A DNA stretch of 63,265 nt. It comes from Dellaglioa algida DSM 15638. GTDB taxonomy: Bacteria > Bacillota > Bacilli > Lactobacillales > Lactobacillaceae. The stretch covers positions 1 through 63,265 of the forward strand of contig NZ_AZDI01000010.1 in the NCBI RefSeq assembly GCF_001434695.1, read 5' to 3'. Shown one piece after another: positions 18,282 to 26,763 of this stretch. Positions within the stretch are counted from its first letter, which is position 1; each line of letters opens with the position of its first letter. The notes beneath the pieces are model-generated. The model was given only the letters and a program-made list of their open reading frames with translations, was not told the DNA's origin and ran no database searches. The position numbers and the translations under genes are program-made.

Positions 18282-19760
18282 TCAAATATGTCGTTTAATT
18301 TCAATAAATTTTGTCCCTACCGCCTCAACAAATTCCTTATCGTGATCAATGATTAGCATTGGTGGTTGAAACGTCATAATGACATCTTGAATTTGTTGTC
18401 GCGTGATCACGTCCAAATAATTAAGTGGTTCATCCCAAATATATAAATCGGCCGGTTCAACTAATGAGCGACTTAACGCTACTTTTCGCTTCTGCCCCAT
18501 ACTCATTTGGCTAATATCTTTCGTAAATTCATCCCGTTCGAAGCCTAATTTTCTTAACATATCTAATAATAACGAATATGAAACAGCCTTTTCTGCGGCA
18601 AAATCTTGTAATGAGCCAGATAGTCCATCAAAATCTTGCGGCAACCAACTGACTTTTAAAGGCGCCGCTAGTTGCTGTTGTCCTTGATAATCTAAATGAT
18701 TCAAAATAGCTGAAATAACACTAGATTTACCAGATCCATTCTCGCCTTGAATAACAAGTCGCTCCGTTGATCTCACTTTAAATGAGATTGGATGATTGAC
18801 CGCCACTTCCTTTCGGAGTGCCGAGAAATCAATAACTTCTAATAATGATTTTTCTGACGAGATACGCTCAAAATTCAAGGTTAAAGGTTCTGCCACATCG
18901 ATATTCTTAAGGAGAGACCGTTTTTCTTCTACTGCCTTGTTGGCTCTTTTTTTGATACTTAATGCGCGTTTCATTGATTTTGCCGACTTGTGACTAATAA
19001 ATCCACGGTCGACTGCACTGGAGACTTTGGCTTCCGTTTGATTAGCCCAACCCGTTTTTTTCTGCGACGCACTTTCTAACCGTTTAATATCGCGCTGTAA
19101 TTTTTCTTTTTCATTGAGCTCCCAGTTATTACGCGCCGTATTTTCTTCATCCCATGTTCGATAATTTCCTTTAAACTGGCTAATCTTAGCTCGGTCAATG
19201 GAGATAACATGGTCTATAATAGCGTTTAAAAAATACCGGTCATGGCTAATTAAGATAAAACCTGATTTTTGCCGTAAATAGTCAGAAATAACCTGGCGTC
19301 CAGCTTCATCTAAATGATTCGTTGGTTCGTCAATTAGTTGAAACTTTCCTTCGCCCACAAACAGACTAGCCAATAATATCTTCGTTTGTTGCCCTGGACT
19401 TAATTGGTTAAACGGTTCTGCCAGAATACTTTCAGGCAAACCCAACTTATCCAACTCAATTAAAATCTGCCACTGATCGTAATCTTCTAAACCTGTCACA
19501 CGCCTAATAACTAACCAGACGGATTCTTCTGGCTTTTCAACAGTTTGAGGGAAGTATTGAAATTCTAAATCGGTTCTAATTTTCCCTTGATACTGCAGTT
19601 GGTTCTGTAAAATTCTAAATAAGGTCGTCTTTCCACGACCATTTCTACCAATTAACCCTAACTTCCAACTCGCGTCTAATTGCAAATCAACTCGGTTAAA
19701 TATTGGTGCTAACTGTCCATCATATTGAAAACTTAATTGTTCAATTTGTATTGTTCCCAT
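18282..19760 (-). CDS. ABC-F ribosomal protection protein, Lsa-like
   Basis: Two fused ABC ATPase domains without membrane segments, 492 aa. Domain 1 has Walker A GRNGRGKTTLF, signature LSPGQQTK and Walker B FQLIDEPTNHLDE; domain 2 has GENGSGKSS, MSMGQKRK and LYIWDEPLNYLD. A long charged interdomain linker lies near residues 190-300. Sequence style (SWKLGLIGRNGRGKTTL, FQYFPQTV) recalls Lsa(A)-type proteins that displace lincosamides, streptogramin A and pleuromutilins from the ribosome; this is an inference and resistance is not shown. The start at 19760 follows GAGGTAA. It is preceded by an attenuator-type leader. Confidence 0.85.
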   Translation of the reverse strand: MGTIQIEQLSFQYDGQLAPIFNRVDLQLDASWKLGLIGRNGRGKTTLFRILQNQLQYQGKIRTDLEFQYFPQTVEKPEESVWLVIRRVTGLEDYDQWQILIELDKLGLPESILAEPFNQLSPGQQTKILLASLFVGEGKFQLIDEPTNHLDEAGRQVISDYLRQKSGFILISHDRYFLNAIIDHVISIDRAKISQFKGNYRTWDEENTARNNWELNEKEKLQRDIKRLESASQKKTGWANQTEAKVSSAVDRGFISHKSAKSMKRALSIKKRANKAVEEKRSLLKNIDVAEPLTLNFERISSEKSLLEVIDFSALRKEVAVNHPISFKVRSTERLVIQGENGSGKSSVISAILNHLDYQGQQQLAAPLKVSWLPQDFDGLSGSLQDFAAEKAVSYSLLLDMLRKLGFERDEFTKDISQMSMGQKRKVALSRSLVEPADLYIWDEPLNYLDVITRQQIQDVIMTFQPPMLIIDHDKEFVEAVGTKFIEIKRHI

Positions 19761-19817
19761 GGTAATTACCTCATTTCTTTGTGAGGTCGACCATTGGCCC
19801 ACTCAACTTGAGTCCAC

Positions 19818-19846
19818 AAAAAAAGAGCATACAGTTATATGCTCTT
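19818..19846 (-). terminator. Terminator inside the ABC-F leader
   Basis: Minus strand AGAGCATA-taactg-TATGCTCT (8 bp, perfect) followed by seven T, 58 bp before the ABC-F start codon and after its likely promoter. It must be read through for expression, as in drug-induced attenuation of other ABC-F genes. Confidence 0.85.
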
Positions 19847-20035
19847 CAATCGTTACGCATCAAAAAATGGTTCTTTAAGATGTGAAAAAGAATTGAAATT
19901 GCAAACCGTTTGAATAGCCAACCCGCATAAAAGGACACACTTCGCCCCATGCTTAGCCGACAGATATTCGATTAACGATTTGTATTTTTCAATGTTCTTC
20001 ACACTCCCGTTTGTTGATTGGTTATAGATTATCAT
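19847..20035 (-). promoter_or_regulatory. Leader region of the ABC-F gene
   Basis: About 190 nt between a weak promoter (GATAAT-type -10 near 20030) and the leader terminator. It contains GGGAG (20004-20008), then a 6-codon reading frame TTG-AAA-AAT-ACA-AAT-CGT-TAA (19972-19992) that could be a leader peptide, and GC-rich segments (GCATGGGGCG, ATGCGGGTTGG) able to form alternative pairings. Leader-peptide stalling that opens the terminator is known for ABC-F genes; here it is inferred. The 60-codon open frame spanning the region looks incidental. Confidence 0.5.
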
Positions 20036-20059
20036 ATTTGTGGGGGATGGGCAAATATG

Positions 20060-21544
20060 TTAATTAACTTTATAGTAAACGTCCGATTCCGTAACCATCA
20101 TTGACAGTGCTCCTTGAGTACTAAGGGCCACTATCTTGTCTTTGCTGATGTCTCCAGCTACCAGTTCACCTTTTGTTCCCTTGGGTAAGAAAAAGACAAA
20201 TAAGCCAGAACGAGAAACTGAACCTTTTAATTTTAGCGCCCCATCAGTTATTGCCGATTGTAGTTGCTGCTTATACATCAATTCATCTCCGCTTTGATAA
20301 AGACCCGCTAACTTTGGTTTACCATTTGCTAAGTTTAACTCGGGAATATTTAGTTTTAAATTTCTCACTTCACCGGCCTGCTTATATCCAGTGATATCCG
20401 TAAATTTCATGGTATCATGTCCTACATTAATTTCACGTCCATGTTTATTTTTCCAAGTTCCATCAATGGTTGCATAGTCACCCGTTTTGATTTCATTAAT
20501 ATCCATCTTTGCCTTATCCGTAGAACTCACATTTGAACTTTTTTTAACAGATGTGCTTCCGTCAACTTTTTGAAAAACCTGTAAATAACTATTGTTACTC
20601 GTTCGGACAGTGATTCGATCTTTTGAATCGTCTATGGTCGCTGGCTTATCGTCTCCTGAGTTAGCCATTGTCACTCCTTTAGGGTAAAAAGATACGCCCC
20701 ATAATATTGAAGCCATTTGATCCGCAGAATCTGCCGCCAAATATCCATTTTGCACTTTAAATGTCATTGCTGAACTTCCATTACTATCAGTTAATGTCTT
20801 ACCTTGTAGCTTCATGGATTCATTAGTAAGTTGGTTCAAAGTTACAGAAAGTTTGGCGCCGTCTGCGGAATCCCATGTGTTACCATTTCCGTCGTGATGA
20901 TTACTAGATGTGGCAACCTCTCTCCAATCGCCCAGTAAACTCGTATAGTCTCCCTGTTGAATCTTTGAAAGATCCATTGTTTGATCCGTTTGTTCATTTA
21001 CTTTCGTTGGTTGGGATTCTGACTTTTGGTCTGACTCGCTATCCGATTTGTTAAGTTGTTTATCATAAGATTTCTTTAAAGTAGTTACTTTTGATTTAAA
21101 ATTATTAAGTTCTTTTTTATCGTAAACAGTCACATCTTGTATCTCGAGTCTCTTAGAAAGTACCTTTAATGAATTTACCTTCATCGTAATATTTTTGGTT
21201 GATGCTTTAGACAGATTTGTAATCTTACTTTCTTCAAAAGTTGTCTCATTTTTATCTTTCAGTAATTTTCTAGCTTGATAAATTGAATCATCATAACGTT
21301 TTACGACTTTTTTATTTTTTTCTGTTCCTTTTTTGTATTCGTCTGACTCTTTAATCAATTTTTCTAATTCTTTAAATTGCTTACTTTCATTCTTTTCTTT
21401 TTCAAAAACTACTGCCTCTTTGTCTATTCCTTTTAACTGTTCCTCTATCTTTGGCCCATTGTCATGCTTCTGATTATATATGTAAAATGCGCCACCCAAA
21501 ATAACTATAATTGCTACAACCCATACAACTTTTTTGTTCTTCAT
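20060..21544 (-). CDS. Membrane-anchored extracellular protein with two DUF6287-like units
   Basis: 494 aa. One N-terminal membrane segment (residues 5-23) with short cytoplasmic MKNKK suggests a type II anchor with the rest outside. Residues 31-170 are lysine/glutamate-rich and likely coiled-coil; 167-189 is a Ser/Gln/Thr-rich linker. Two related units follow, starting MDLSKIQQGDYTSLLGDW (about 190) and MDINEIKTGDYATIDGTW (about 347); this M-D-x-x-x-I-x-x-GDY-x-x-x-x-G-x-W pattern is what I know as DUF6287, found on lactic acid bacterial surface proteins. Function unknown. It is separated by 400 bp from the AAA+ gene group but runs the same way. Confidence 0.8.
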   Translation of the reverse strand: MKNKKVVWVVAIIVILGGAFYIYNQKHDNGPKIEEQLKGIDKEAVVFEKEKNESKQFKELEKLIKESDEYKKGTEKNKKVVKRYDDSIYQARKLLKDKNETTFEESKITNLSKASTKNITMKVNSLKVLSKRLEIQDVTVYDKKELNNFKSKVTTLKKSYDKQLNKSDSESDQKSESQPTKVNEQTDQTMDLSKIQQGDYTSLLGDWREVATSSNHHDGNGNTWDSADGAKLSVTLNQLTNESMKLQGKTLTDSNGSSAMTFKVQNGYLAADSADQMASILWGVSFYPKGVTMANSGDDKPATIDDSKDRITVRTSNNSYLQVFQKVDGSTSVKKSSNVSSTDKAKMDINEIKTGDYATIDGTWKNKHGREINVGHDTMKFTDITGYKQAGEVRNLKLNIPELNLANGKPKLAGLYQSGDELMYKQQLQSAITDGALKLKGSVSRSGLFVFFLPKGTKGELVAGDISKDKIVALSTQGALSMMVTESDVYYKVN

Positions 21545-21944
21545 CCCTATTACCCCCGTAATTTATTAATTTCCATAAGTGCATCAGACCATCACAAACT
21601 GGTTATTTTTCTTAAAATAAAAGACCAATTCCCTAAAAATCCTTGGAAATAAGTCCTTTATGATTTATTCATGTTGCATTTTTTGTTTTTTATCAAAAAT
21701 TCACATTAAAATTACTATCTATTATCTGTTTTTTTTCGTATGTTGTCCCTTTTACTAAGACAGTTAACCGTTTGGCGAACCAGACGATTTTTATATCCTG
21801 TAACACCATTGTCGTCGTCACGTAATATCGCGTAAGTCCTTTTATGAATAGTTTAAGTTTACTCAAGAGTGTTAAATGTAATTTAATTCTAATCTACTTT
21901 TTCATAGTCAATGTAGCTAAAGTAAATACTAAAAAGGGCATTAA
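21545..21944. other. 400-bp AT-rich gap with a possible gene remnant
   Basis: No intact gene. On the minus strand around 21720-21845 a frame reads TYAILRDDDNGVTGYKNR and continues about 40 codons to a stop, with no start codon or ribosome site and a stop just upstream. It may be a decayed gene end or chance. The 5' region of the DUF6287-protein gene (GGGGG ribosome site near 21552) lies at the left end; no convincing promoter was found. Confidence 0.35.
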
Positions 21945-22310
21945 TCATTCTTTAATATATTTACGTTTAGGAATTGCTTTTAACCCATCTTTACTATTTT
22001 TAGCCGTTAATATGTTTTCCCCGTGTGGTCTATCTCGTAAGCTGGTAATACTAAACGCTTTTTTCCCATCTATAAGTTTTGCCTCCGTAGTAATATTTGC
22101 AAGTTTCATTATAATTTTATTACCCGAGACTGTATACGTCCCTGCCGGTCCAGCAATTTTTCCATCCACAGTTTGTTCAACTCTATTATCCTTAAAAGTA
22201 TACGTATTTGATTTATACGTATACTTTCCATCCAAGGTGTTTGAACCGCATGCCGAAAGAGTGATCATTCCCAGTACTATCATAAATCCCATAATAATTT
22301 TATTTTTCAT
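21945..22310 (-). CDS. Small lipoprotein of unknown function
   Basis: 121 aa with a classic lipoprotein signal peptide: MKNKIIMGFMIVLGMITLSAC, lipobox LSAC, lipidated cysteine at residue 21. The mature part (about 100 aa) begins GSNTLDGKYTYKSNTYTF and alternates short strands (GTYTVSGNKIIMKL), suggesting a small beta-barrel or lipocalin-like fold. GGAGAG precedes the ATG. It is the third gene after the AAA+ ATPase and membrane protein, so probably the last of that operon. No homologue recognised. Confidence 0.75.
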   Translation of the reverse strand: MKNKIIMGFMIVLGMITLSACGSNTLDGKYTYKSNTYTFKDNRVEQTVDGKIAGPAGTYTVSGNKIIMKLANITTEAKLIDGKKAFSITSLRDRPHGENILTAKNSKDGLKAIPKRKYIKE

Positions 22311-22412
22311 TTATTCTCTCCAAACTTTATTTAAGCACACTTTCTTTTTAGAGGTACTCCCATCTAAATACATTTTAAGCTCAAAACTTAGTTCTATTTC
22401 TGAAGTTAATTT

Positions 22413-22994
22413 TCATAAGAAATTTTCAATTACGTAGTAACCTATAATGGTGGCTATTAAAGAAATTATTGCTGCTGCCGTTAAGGAGAATGGAATCAGT
22501 ACAGCAAAAACTCCTAAAAGAATAAACTCAGAAATACCAATTGCGTGAGTTACAGATTGGTATTTTACAGTTTCTGTTCCGGTCCACGGATTTAAATTTT
22601 TATTTTTTAACATATATGCATTAATAGCGATTAACGTTATTGCTACTAAACTAATGTATAGTGAGGTCCTGGTATTTAAATAACTACGCGTATATTGAGA
22701 AGTTAAATAACCTTCGATATACGGAGTAGCATAAACGATCGTTATCCAAATCATTATCGTCCACCGTTTAAATCCATTTAATGAATTTATTATTATATTA
22801 TACTTTTGATTTTTGTCTTTCAAAAATCCCCTGATAAGAATTTTCCAAATAACAACAACCGGTAATGCTAATATTACTAGTATAATTCCCACTATAACAG
22901 CCCCAACTAGTAAAAAGCACCCCATTGTATCATCTGACGTGCTGCCGTTTGATACCTGTTCGTACTCATTTCCAGCCCTATCTCTTAAAGTCAT
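22413..22994 (-). CDS. Polytopic membrane protein of unknown function
   Basis: 193 aa with about five to six hydrophobic segments. A 24-residue polar N-terminus (TLRDRAGNEYEQVSNGSTSDD) precedes segment 1 (MGCFLLVGAVIVGIILVILA); further segments lie near residues 73-93, 105-127, 145-165 and 168-190. The gene starts 16 bp after the AAA+ ATPase stop with GGGGGAAG as ribosome site, so the two are cotranscribed. It could anchor the ATPase to the membrane. Family not recognised. Confidence 0.75.
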   Translation of the reverse strand: MTLRDRAGNEYEQVSNGSTSDDTMGCFLLVGAVIVGIILVILALPVVVIWKILIRGFLKDKNQKYNIIINSLNGFKRWTIMIWITIVYATPYIEGYLTSQYTRSYLNTRTSLYISLVAITLIAINAYMLKNKNLNPWTGTETVKYQSVTHAIGISEFILLGVFAVLIPFSLTAAAIISLIATIIGYYVIENFL

Positions 22995-23010
22995 ATTACT
23001 TCCCCCAATA

Positions 23011-24861
23011 TTAAATGTTTTCTATTCCTTCACGAACATCTGTTAATTTTATTTTATTAAATGCTTCTGGATCCGTTTTTAGAGTACCATCTGAAACTAT
23101 CCGAACGTCACGAGCTTGACTAATAAATTGTATTATATTTCTAACCCAACGCCCGTTTCCGTCAACTTGATTATTTTGTTTAGCTTTCAAAATATAATTT
23201 TCAAGTTCTACTTTAGCATCATCGTCTAATTTCTGTTTTTGTTGTCCAAGTTGTACATAAGTGATTGCTAACAAATCTTCGGCGCTATAATCTGGAAAAC
23301 TTATTTTGTTAACAAATCGACTGGGTAATCCTGGATTAGATTGTAATAATTTTTCCATATTTTTAGTGTAACCAGCCATAATGACTATCAAATCCGATCG
23401 ATAATCATCCATATCTTTAACTAGTGTTGTTATAGCCTCTCTCTTATAAGTACCAGCATTACCACCCTCTGGATCCAATTCATAAGCTTCATCAATAAAA
23501 AGAATTCCACCCTTAGCCTTCATTATTAGATTATGCGTTTTAGGAGATGTTTGTCCTGTGTACTCTCCAATCATATCTTTTGCAGTTACTTCTTTTATAT
23601 CAGGTTTTGAAATAATTTCATTTTCAAATAAGATTCTTGCTAGTAATCTTGCGACTTGTGTTTTACCTGTTCCAGGTGCTCCACTAAAAATTAAATGCAA
23701 ACTACTTTCATTAACCGGTTCACCCTTTTTTTTCCGCATCTCATTAACAATACTTGTAGCTATATACGTTTTAACTTTTTTCTTAACATCTGTGAGACCA
23801 ATCATTTCATCAAGTTTATTTTGTGCTGATTTTGGTTTAGGTACTGGCTTAGGGATTGGTTTAGGGGTAAATTTATTCTTACGTTTAATTTTCGCATCCA
23901 CTAACATTACCTGTGAACTCTCATCATAAAAAAACCAAGGTGTTTTATCTTCATAATTTCTAAAGTTTATATTCCCACGATTAACACGATTTCCCCACCT
24001 GTTAATAAATGCCCACTCTCCACTTATATTTACTACTATATCTTTATTAGGATTAATCAAAAATAGTCGTGCTGATTTCTTATATCTATCAATGTTTACT
24101 TCAGGCGAAATAACCTGTTTTATTATAGTATTTCCGTATATTTTCAAGCCATCAATTAATTCATTTGTTAAAAATCCATCAGGATCAAGACCCATGTCCA
24201 TTGTAAATTTATCTATTAAAATTTTATCATTTTTATCATATGTAGTTACACCAACCTCTAAAGCATTGAGTTCTTGAATTCTTCCCGAAACCCCGAGCGT
24301 AGTAGTATTTACAGCATTTAATGTTCCCAAATCTATTTTAACCGCTGACCACTTTTCATTTTCCATAAATGTTATTTCACTTTTATCTAATTCTGCGGAC
24401 CCAAGTGTTAAACTATCTCCACTTAATTCTTTAGTACGTAGCTGTGCTTGATCAATTACGACGTTATTACAAATTAATTTACTCAGAGGAAATTTCCATA
24501 CACTAATGGAAAGGGAAAAATTCTTCGATGATTCATGTGCCACTGTAAAATTTTCTAAGTGTAATTCCACTCCAGATACTCGTGACGCAATTCCACTACG
24601 ATTCTCTCCAAGAACCATATTGCAATTTTCGATCTTACAATGATTATATAAGTTTATTCCCGATTTACCTTCTGGTACATAAAAAGTATAACCATTTCCA
24701 TCAATCGTAATTTGTGCATGAATTGAAACGGCATCAATGATATCTGAATTAAGGACAACTGTATCCCCATCTTTTAATTTATCTTCTATCTCTGAAAAGG
24801 CGTATTCTTTCGGTTTAGTTCCTAATCTTCTTCCAATTGTATATACTTTATTATTCCCCAT
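23011..24861 (-). CDS. CbxX/SpoVK/EccA-type AAA+ ATPase fused to a predicted beta-solenoid domain
   Basis: 616 aa, two parts. Residues 1-330 look like a right-handed beta-helix: short hydrophobic strands with regular turns (ITIDGNGYTF, CKIENCNMVLGENRSGI, GVELHLENFTV). A proline/lysine linker PKPIPKPVPKPK (about 333-344) joins it to a CbxX-type AAA+ module: Walker A GAPGTGKT (394-401), pore loop GEYTGQT, Walker B GILFIDEAYEL (452-462), arginine finger in LPSRF, and GNGRWVRN in the sensor-2 region. Relatives include SpoVK, rubisco activase CbxX and type VII secretion EccA, but no ESX or sporulation genes are here. The solenoid may recognise a surface or repeat target. Heads an operon with a membrane protein and lipoprotein. 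Function unknown. Confidence 0.85.
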   Translation of the reverse strand: MGNNKVYTIGRRLGTKPKEYAFSEIEDKLKDGDTVVLNSDIIDAVSIHAQITIDGNGYTFYVPEGKSGINLYNHCKIENCNMVLGENRSGIASRVSGVELHLENFTVAHESSKNFSLSISVWKFPLSKLICNNVVIDQAQLRTKELSGDSLTLGSAELDKSEITFMENEKWSAVKIDLGTLNAVNTTTLGVSGRIQELNALEVGVTTYDKNDKILIDKFTMDMGLDPDGFLTNELIDGLKIYGNTIIKQVISPEVNIDRYKKSARLFLINPNKDIVVNISGEWAFINRWGNRVNRGNINFRNYEDKTPWFFYDESSQVMLVDAKIKRKNKFTPKPIPKPVPKPKSAQNKLDEMIGLTDVKKKVKTYIATSIVNEMRKKKGEPVNESSLHLIFSGAPGTGKTQVARLLARILFENEIISKPDIKEVTAKDMIGEYTGQTSPKTHNLIMKAKGGILFIDEAYELDPEGGNAGTYKREAITTLVKDMDDYRSDLIVIMAGYTKNMEKLLQSNPGLPSRFVNKISFPDYSAEDLLAITYVQLGQQKQKLDDDAKVELENYILKAKQNNQVDGNGRWVRNIIQFISQARDVRIVSDGTLKTDPEAFNKIKLTDVREGIENI

Positions 24862-25280
24862 AACTTACACTCTCCTTTTATTATGCCAAAACCACTAAAC
24901 TATATATCGTTAGAAAATAGTTGAAATAAAGAGTGAATTATTTAATGGATATAAAAAATGAAAAGAAATCTATTATTTATATCTCTATTATCAAGGTCTC
25001 GCATATTATCTTATTTTCAATATTCATAAAAATTAAATATTTCTGAGTAACCACATAAATTTCTTTTATTTTTAACAAATTTTTCTCTATATAAAGCGCC
25101 ATCCCGTATGTTTTATTCAACCATGTATACCGACAATCTTTTTATCAAAGTACCAGCAAAAGCAATACTTTGTACCAGTAATAATATCATAACTCTACTA
25201 AATTAACAATATAGGTTGTACTTGGTACGTGCATAACACGTATTAATCTTTGATACCCTTAATATTGAGGTGATAATCAT
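24862..25280. promoter_or_regulatory. Divergent control region between the AAA+ operon and the XRE gene
   Basis: 420 bp, very AT-rich. It contains direct repeats AAAGTACCAG (25147-25156) and TTTGTACCAG (25169-25178), the inverted core CTTGGTAC (25221-25228) and a 6-bp inverted repeat TACGTG-cataa-CACGTA (25226-25242) near the likely XRE promoter. These may be operators for the XRE protein. No convincing AAA+ promoter was identified. Confidence 0.45.
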
Positions 25281-25589
25281 ATGTCTATAGACTTTTTTGG
25301 CGGAAAATTAAAAGCAATTCGTAAATCAAAGCGTCTTACACAACGGGACTTATCGATACGTCTAAATGTTAGTAAAGGAACTATTTCCGGGTACGAACAA
25401 GGCTTATCTTATCCATCAATTGAAACGTTGACAAAAATTTGCATTATATTAGATACATCTGCTGATTATTTACTTGGGATTTCCGATGATTTACCATTCA
25501 AAATGGGCGGACTAACTGATGAGCAGATGGAAAGCATTTTACAATTTGTTTCCTTAATTGAAAGAGCAAATAAAGTTACCACTAAATAA
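25281..25589 (+). CDS. XRE-family transcriptional regulator
   Basis: 102 aa. A Cro/C1 helix-turn-helix covers residues 8-63 (LKAIRKSKRLTQRDLSIRLNVSKGTISGYEQGLSYPSIETL), followed by ADYLLGISD, the common end of this domain in Firmicute repressors, and a short acidic C-terminus. Ribosome site GAGGTGAT. It is the only plus-strand gene of this part and diverges from the AAA+ operon, so it is a natural candidate to repress it. It could instead be a leftover of a mobile element, but no integrase or attachment site is seen. Confidence 0.85.
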   Translation: MSIDFFGGKLKAIRKSKRLTQRDLSIRLNVSKGTISGYEQGLSYPSIETLTKICIILDTSADYLLGISDDLPFKMGGLTDEQMESILQFVSLIERANKVTTK

Positions 25590-25593
25590 ATAA

Positions 25594-25627
25594 GGCGCAC
25601 ACTATCAACTCATGATAGTGTGCGCCT
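25594..25627 (+). terminator. Terminator of the XRE gene
   Basis: Perfect 14-bp stem GGCGCACACTATCA / TGATAGTGTGCGCC with a 5-nt loop, followed by TTTAGC. Probably works in the plus direction. Confidence 0.8.
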
Positions 25628-25656
25628 TTAGCATAACTGAATTATTTTTATTCCGT

Positions 25657-25688
25657 AAAAAAGACACCCTCCAAATTGGAAGATGCCT
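25657..25688 (-). terminator. Terminator of rplM-rpsI
   Basis: Minus strand GGCATCTTCC-aattt-GGAGGGTGTC followed by six T, 24 bp after the rpsI stop. Confidence 0.85.
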
Positions 25689-25711
25689 TGAAATGTTGAT
25701 ATACGAGTATA

Positions 25712-26104
25712 TTAACGTTTTGAGAATTGACTTGCTTTACGAGCTTTCTTAAGACCTGGTTTCTTACGTTCTTTCATACGAGGATCACGTGTAAGTAATC
25801 CTGCAGATTTAAGAGCGGCACGGAAATCTGGATCTACTGTAAGCAATGCGCGAGAAATACCATGGCGAACTGCGCCAGCTTGACCTGAGAAGCCACCACC
25901 ATTAGCGTTAACTAAAACATCATAACTACCTAATGTTTCTGTAGCGTTGAATGGTTGTAAGACAACTTCACGTAAGTTAGCAAATGGAATGTAATCTTCA
26001 ATTGCTTTGTTGTTAATAGTAATTTTACCAGTACCTGGTACTAAACGTACGCGAGCTACTGAGTTTTTACGACGACCTGTTCCTGAATATACGACTTGAG
26101 CCAT
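25712..26104 (-). CDS. rpsI: Ribosomal protein S9
   Basis: Small-subunit protein (130 aa) whose C-terminal tail contacts the P-site tRNA. The tail ends [12 protein letters not shown], matching the conserved lysine/arginine ending; [17 protein letters not shown] at the N-terminus and [19 protein letters not shown] are diagnostic. Cotranscribed with rplM, 13 bp apart. Confidence 0.98.
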   Translation of the reverse strand: MAQVVYSGTGRRKNSVARVRLVPGTGKITINNKAIEDYIPFANLREVVLQPFNATETLGSYDVLVNANGGGFSGQAGAVRHGISRALLTVDPDFRAALKSAGLLTRDPRMKERKKPGLKKARKASQFSKR

Positions 26105-26117
26105 TTCAATTGCCTCC

Positions 26118-26561
26118 TTAAATTAAGTTTGTAATATCTAAAGTTTCTGGTTGTTGTGCTTGTTGATCATGTTCTGCACCACGATATACGTGTAATTTCA
26201 ATGCTTGTTCTTTACCAAGAGTACCTTTTGGAAGCATACCTTTAACAGAGAAAGCAATCAATTTTTCAGGATCGTTGGCACGGAAATCACCGGCAGTACG
26301 AGTCTTTAAACCACCTGGATGATCTGTATGATGTTGGTATAATTTTCTGTCAGCTTTGTGACCAGTTAAACCAACCTTTTCTGCATTGATAACAATAACG
26401 TTATCACCAGTATCCACATTAGGTGTGAATGTTGGTTTGTTTTTACCGCGTAAGATAGAAGCAACGACAGTTGATAAGCGACCTAAAGAGATATCGGTTG
26501 CATCAATAACATACCATTTACGTTCTATTTCGCCTTTTTTTGCTAAATAAGTTGTACGCAC
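26118..26561 (-). CDS. rplM: Ribosomal protein L13
   Basis: Large-subunit protein, 147 aa from the GTG at 26561, which follows GGAGG by 8 bp and aligns with the usual family start ([22 protein letters not shown]). An upstream ATG would add 13 residues foreign to the family. [28 protein letters not shown] and MLPKGTLG are characteristic. First gene of rplM-rpsI. Confidence 0.97.
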   Translation of the reverse strand: MRTTYLAKKGEIERKWYVIDATDISLGRLSTVVASILRGKNKPTFTPNVDTGDNVIVINAEKVGLTGHKADRKLYQHHTDHPGGLKTRTAGDFRANDPEKLIAFSVKGMLPKGTLGKEQALKLHVYRGAEHDQQAQQPETLDITNLI

Positions 26562-26680
26562 GATTGTTTCCTCCGTTTTTTCATGTTGTTTGTTTGACAC
26601 TCAAATAAGTTTCCGGGGCCTATCAGTGGGGCAAACAATACCATTTATAATATTAACTATTAAAAGTCAATTTGTCAATC
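26562..26680 (-). promoter_or_regulatory. Promoter and leader of rplM-rpsI
   Basis: Minus strand TTGACA (26673-26678), 17-bp spacer, TAATAT (26650-26655). The 85-nt leader holds a GTTTGCCCC...GGCCCCGGAAAC region able to fold (GTTT/AAAC, CACT/AGTG pairs). Firmicute rplM genes carry a known L13 leader that binds L13; whether this is a member needs a covariance search. Confidence 0.5.
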
Positions 26681-26763
26681 TAATTTATGGGCATCCCACA
26701 AATAAATAACACCTTTTCAGATTTAGAATTGTCTTAGTATTCATATTGTCAATAACTACTATA

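Noticed and set aside
19853-20035. 60-codon minus-strand frame before the ABC-F gene
   Set aside because: Its ATG lies in the presumed promoter, it has no ribosome site at a fitting distance, and it spans the attenuator leader; it is most likely incidental.
21844-22437. 197-codon plus-strand frame
   Set aside because: It is antisense to the lipoprotein gene, has no ribosome site, and the minus-strand gene has a proper signal peptide, lipobox and ribosome site.
25281-25589. XRE gene as a sign of a prophage or integrative element
   Set aside because: No integrase, excisionase, attachment repeats or structural genes are present nearby.
26562-26600. ATG start of L13 13 codons upstream
   Set aside because: The GTG at 26561 has GGAGG at 8 bp and matches the family length of 147 aa.
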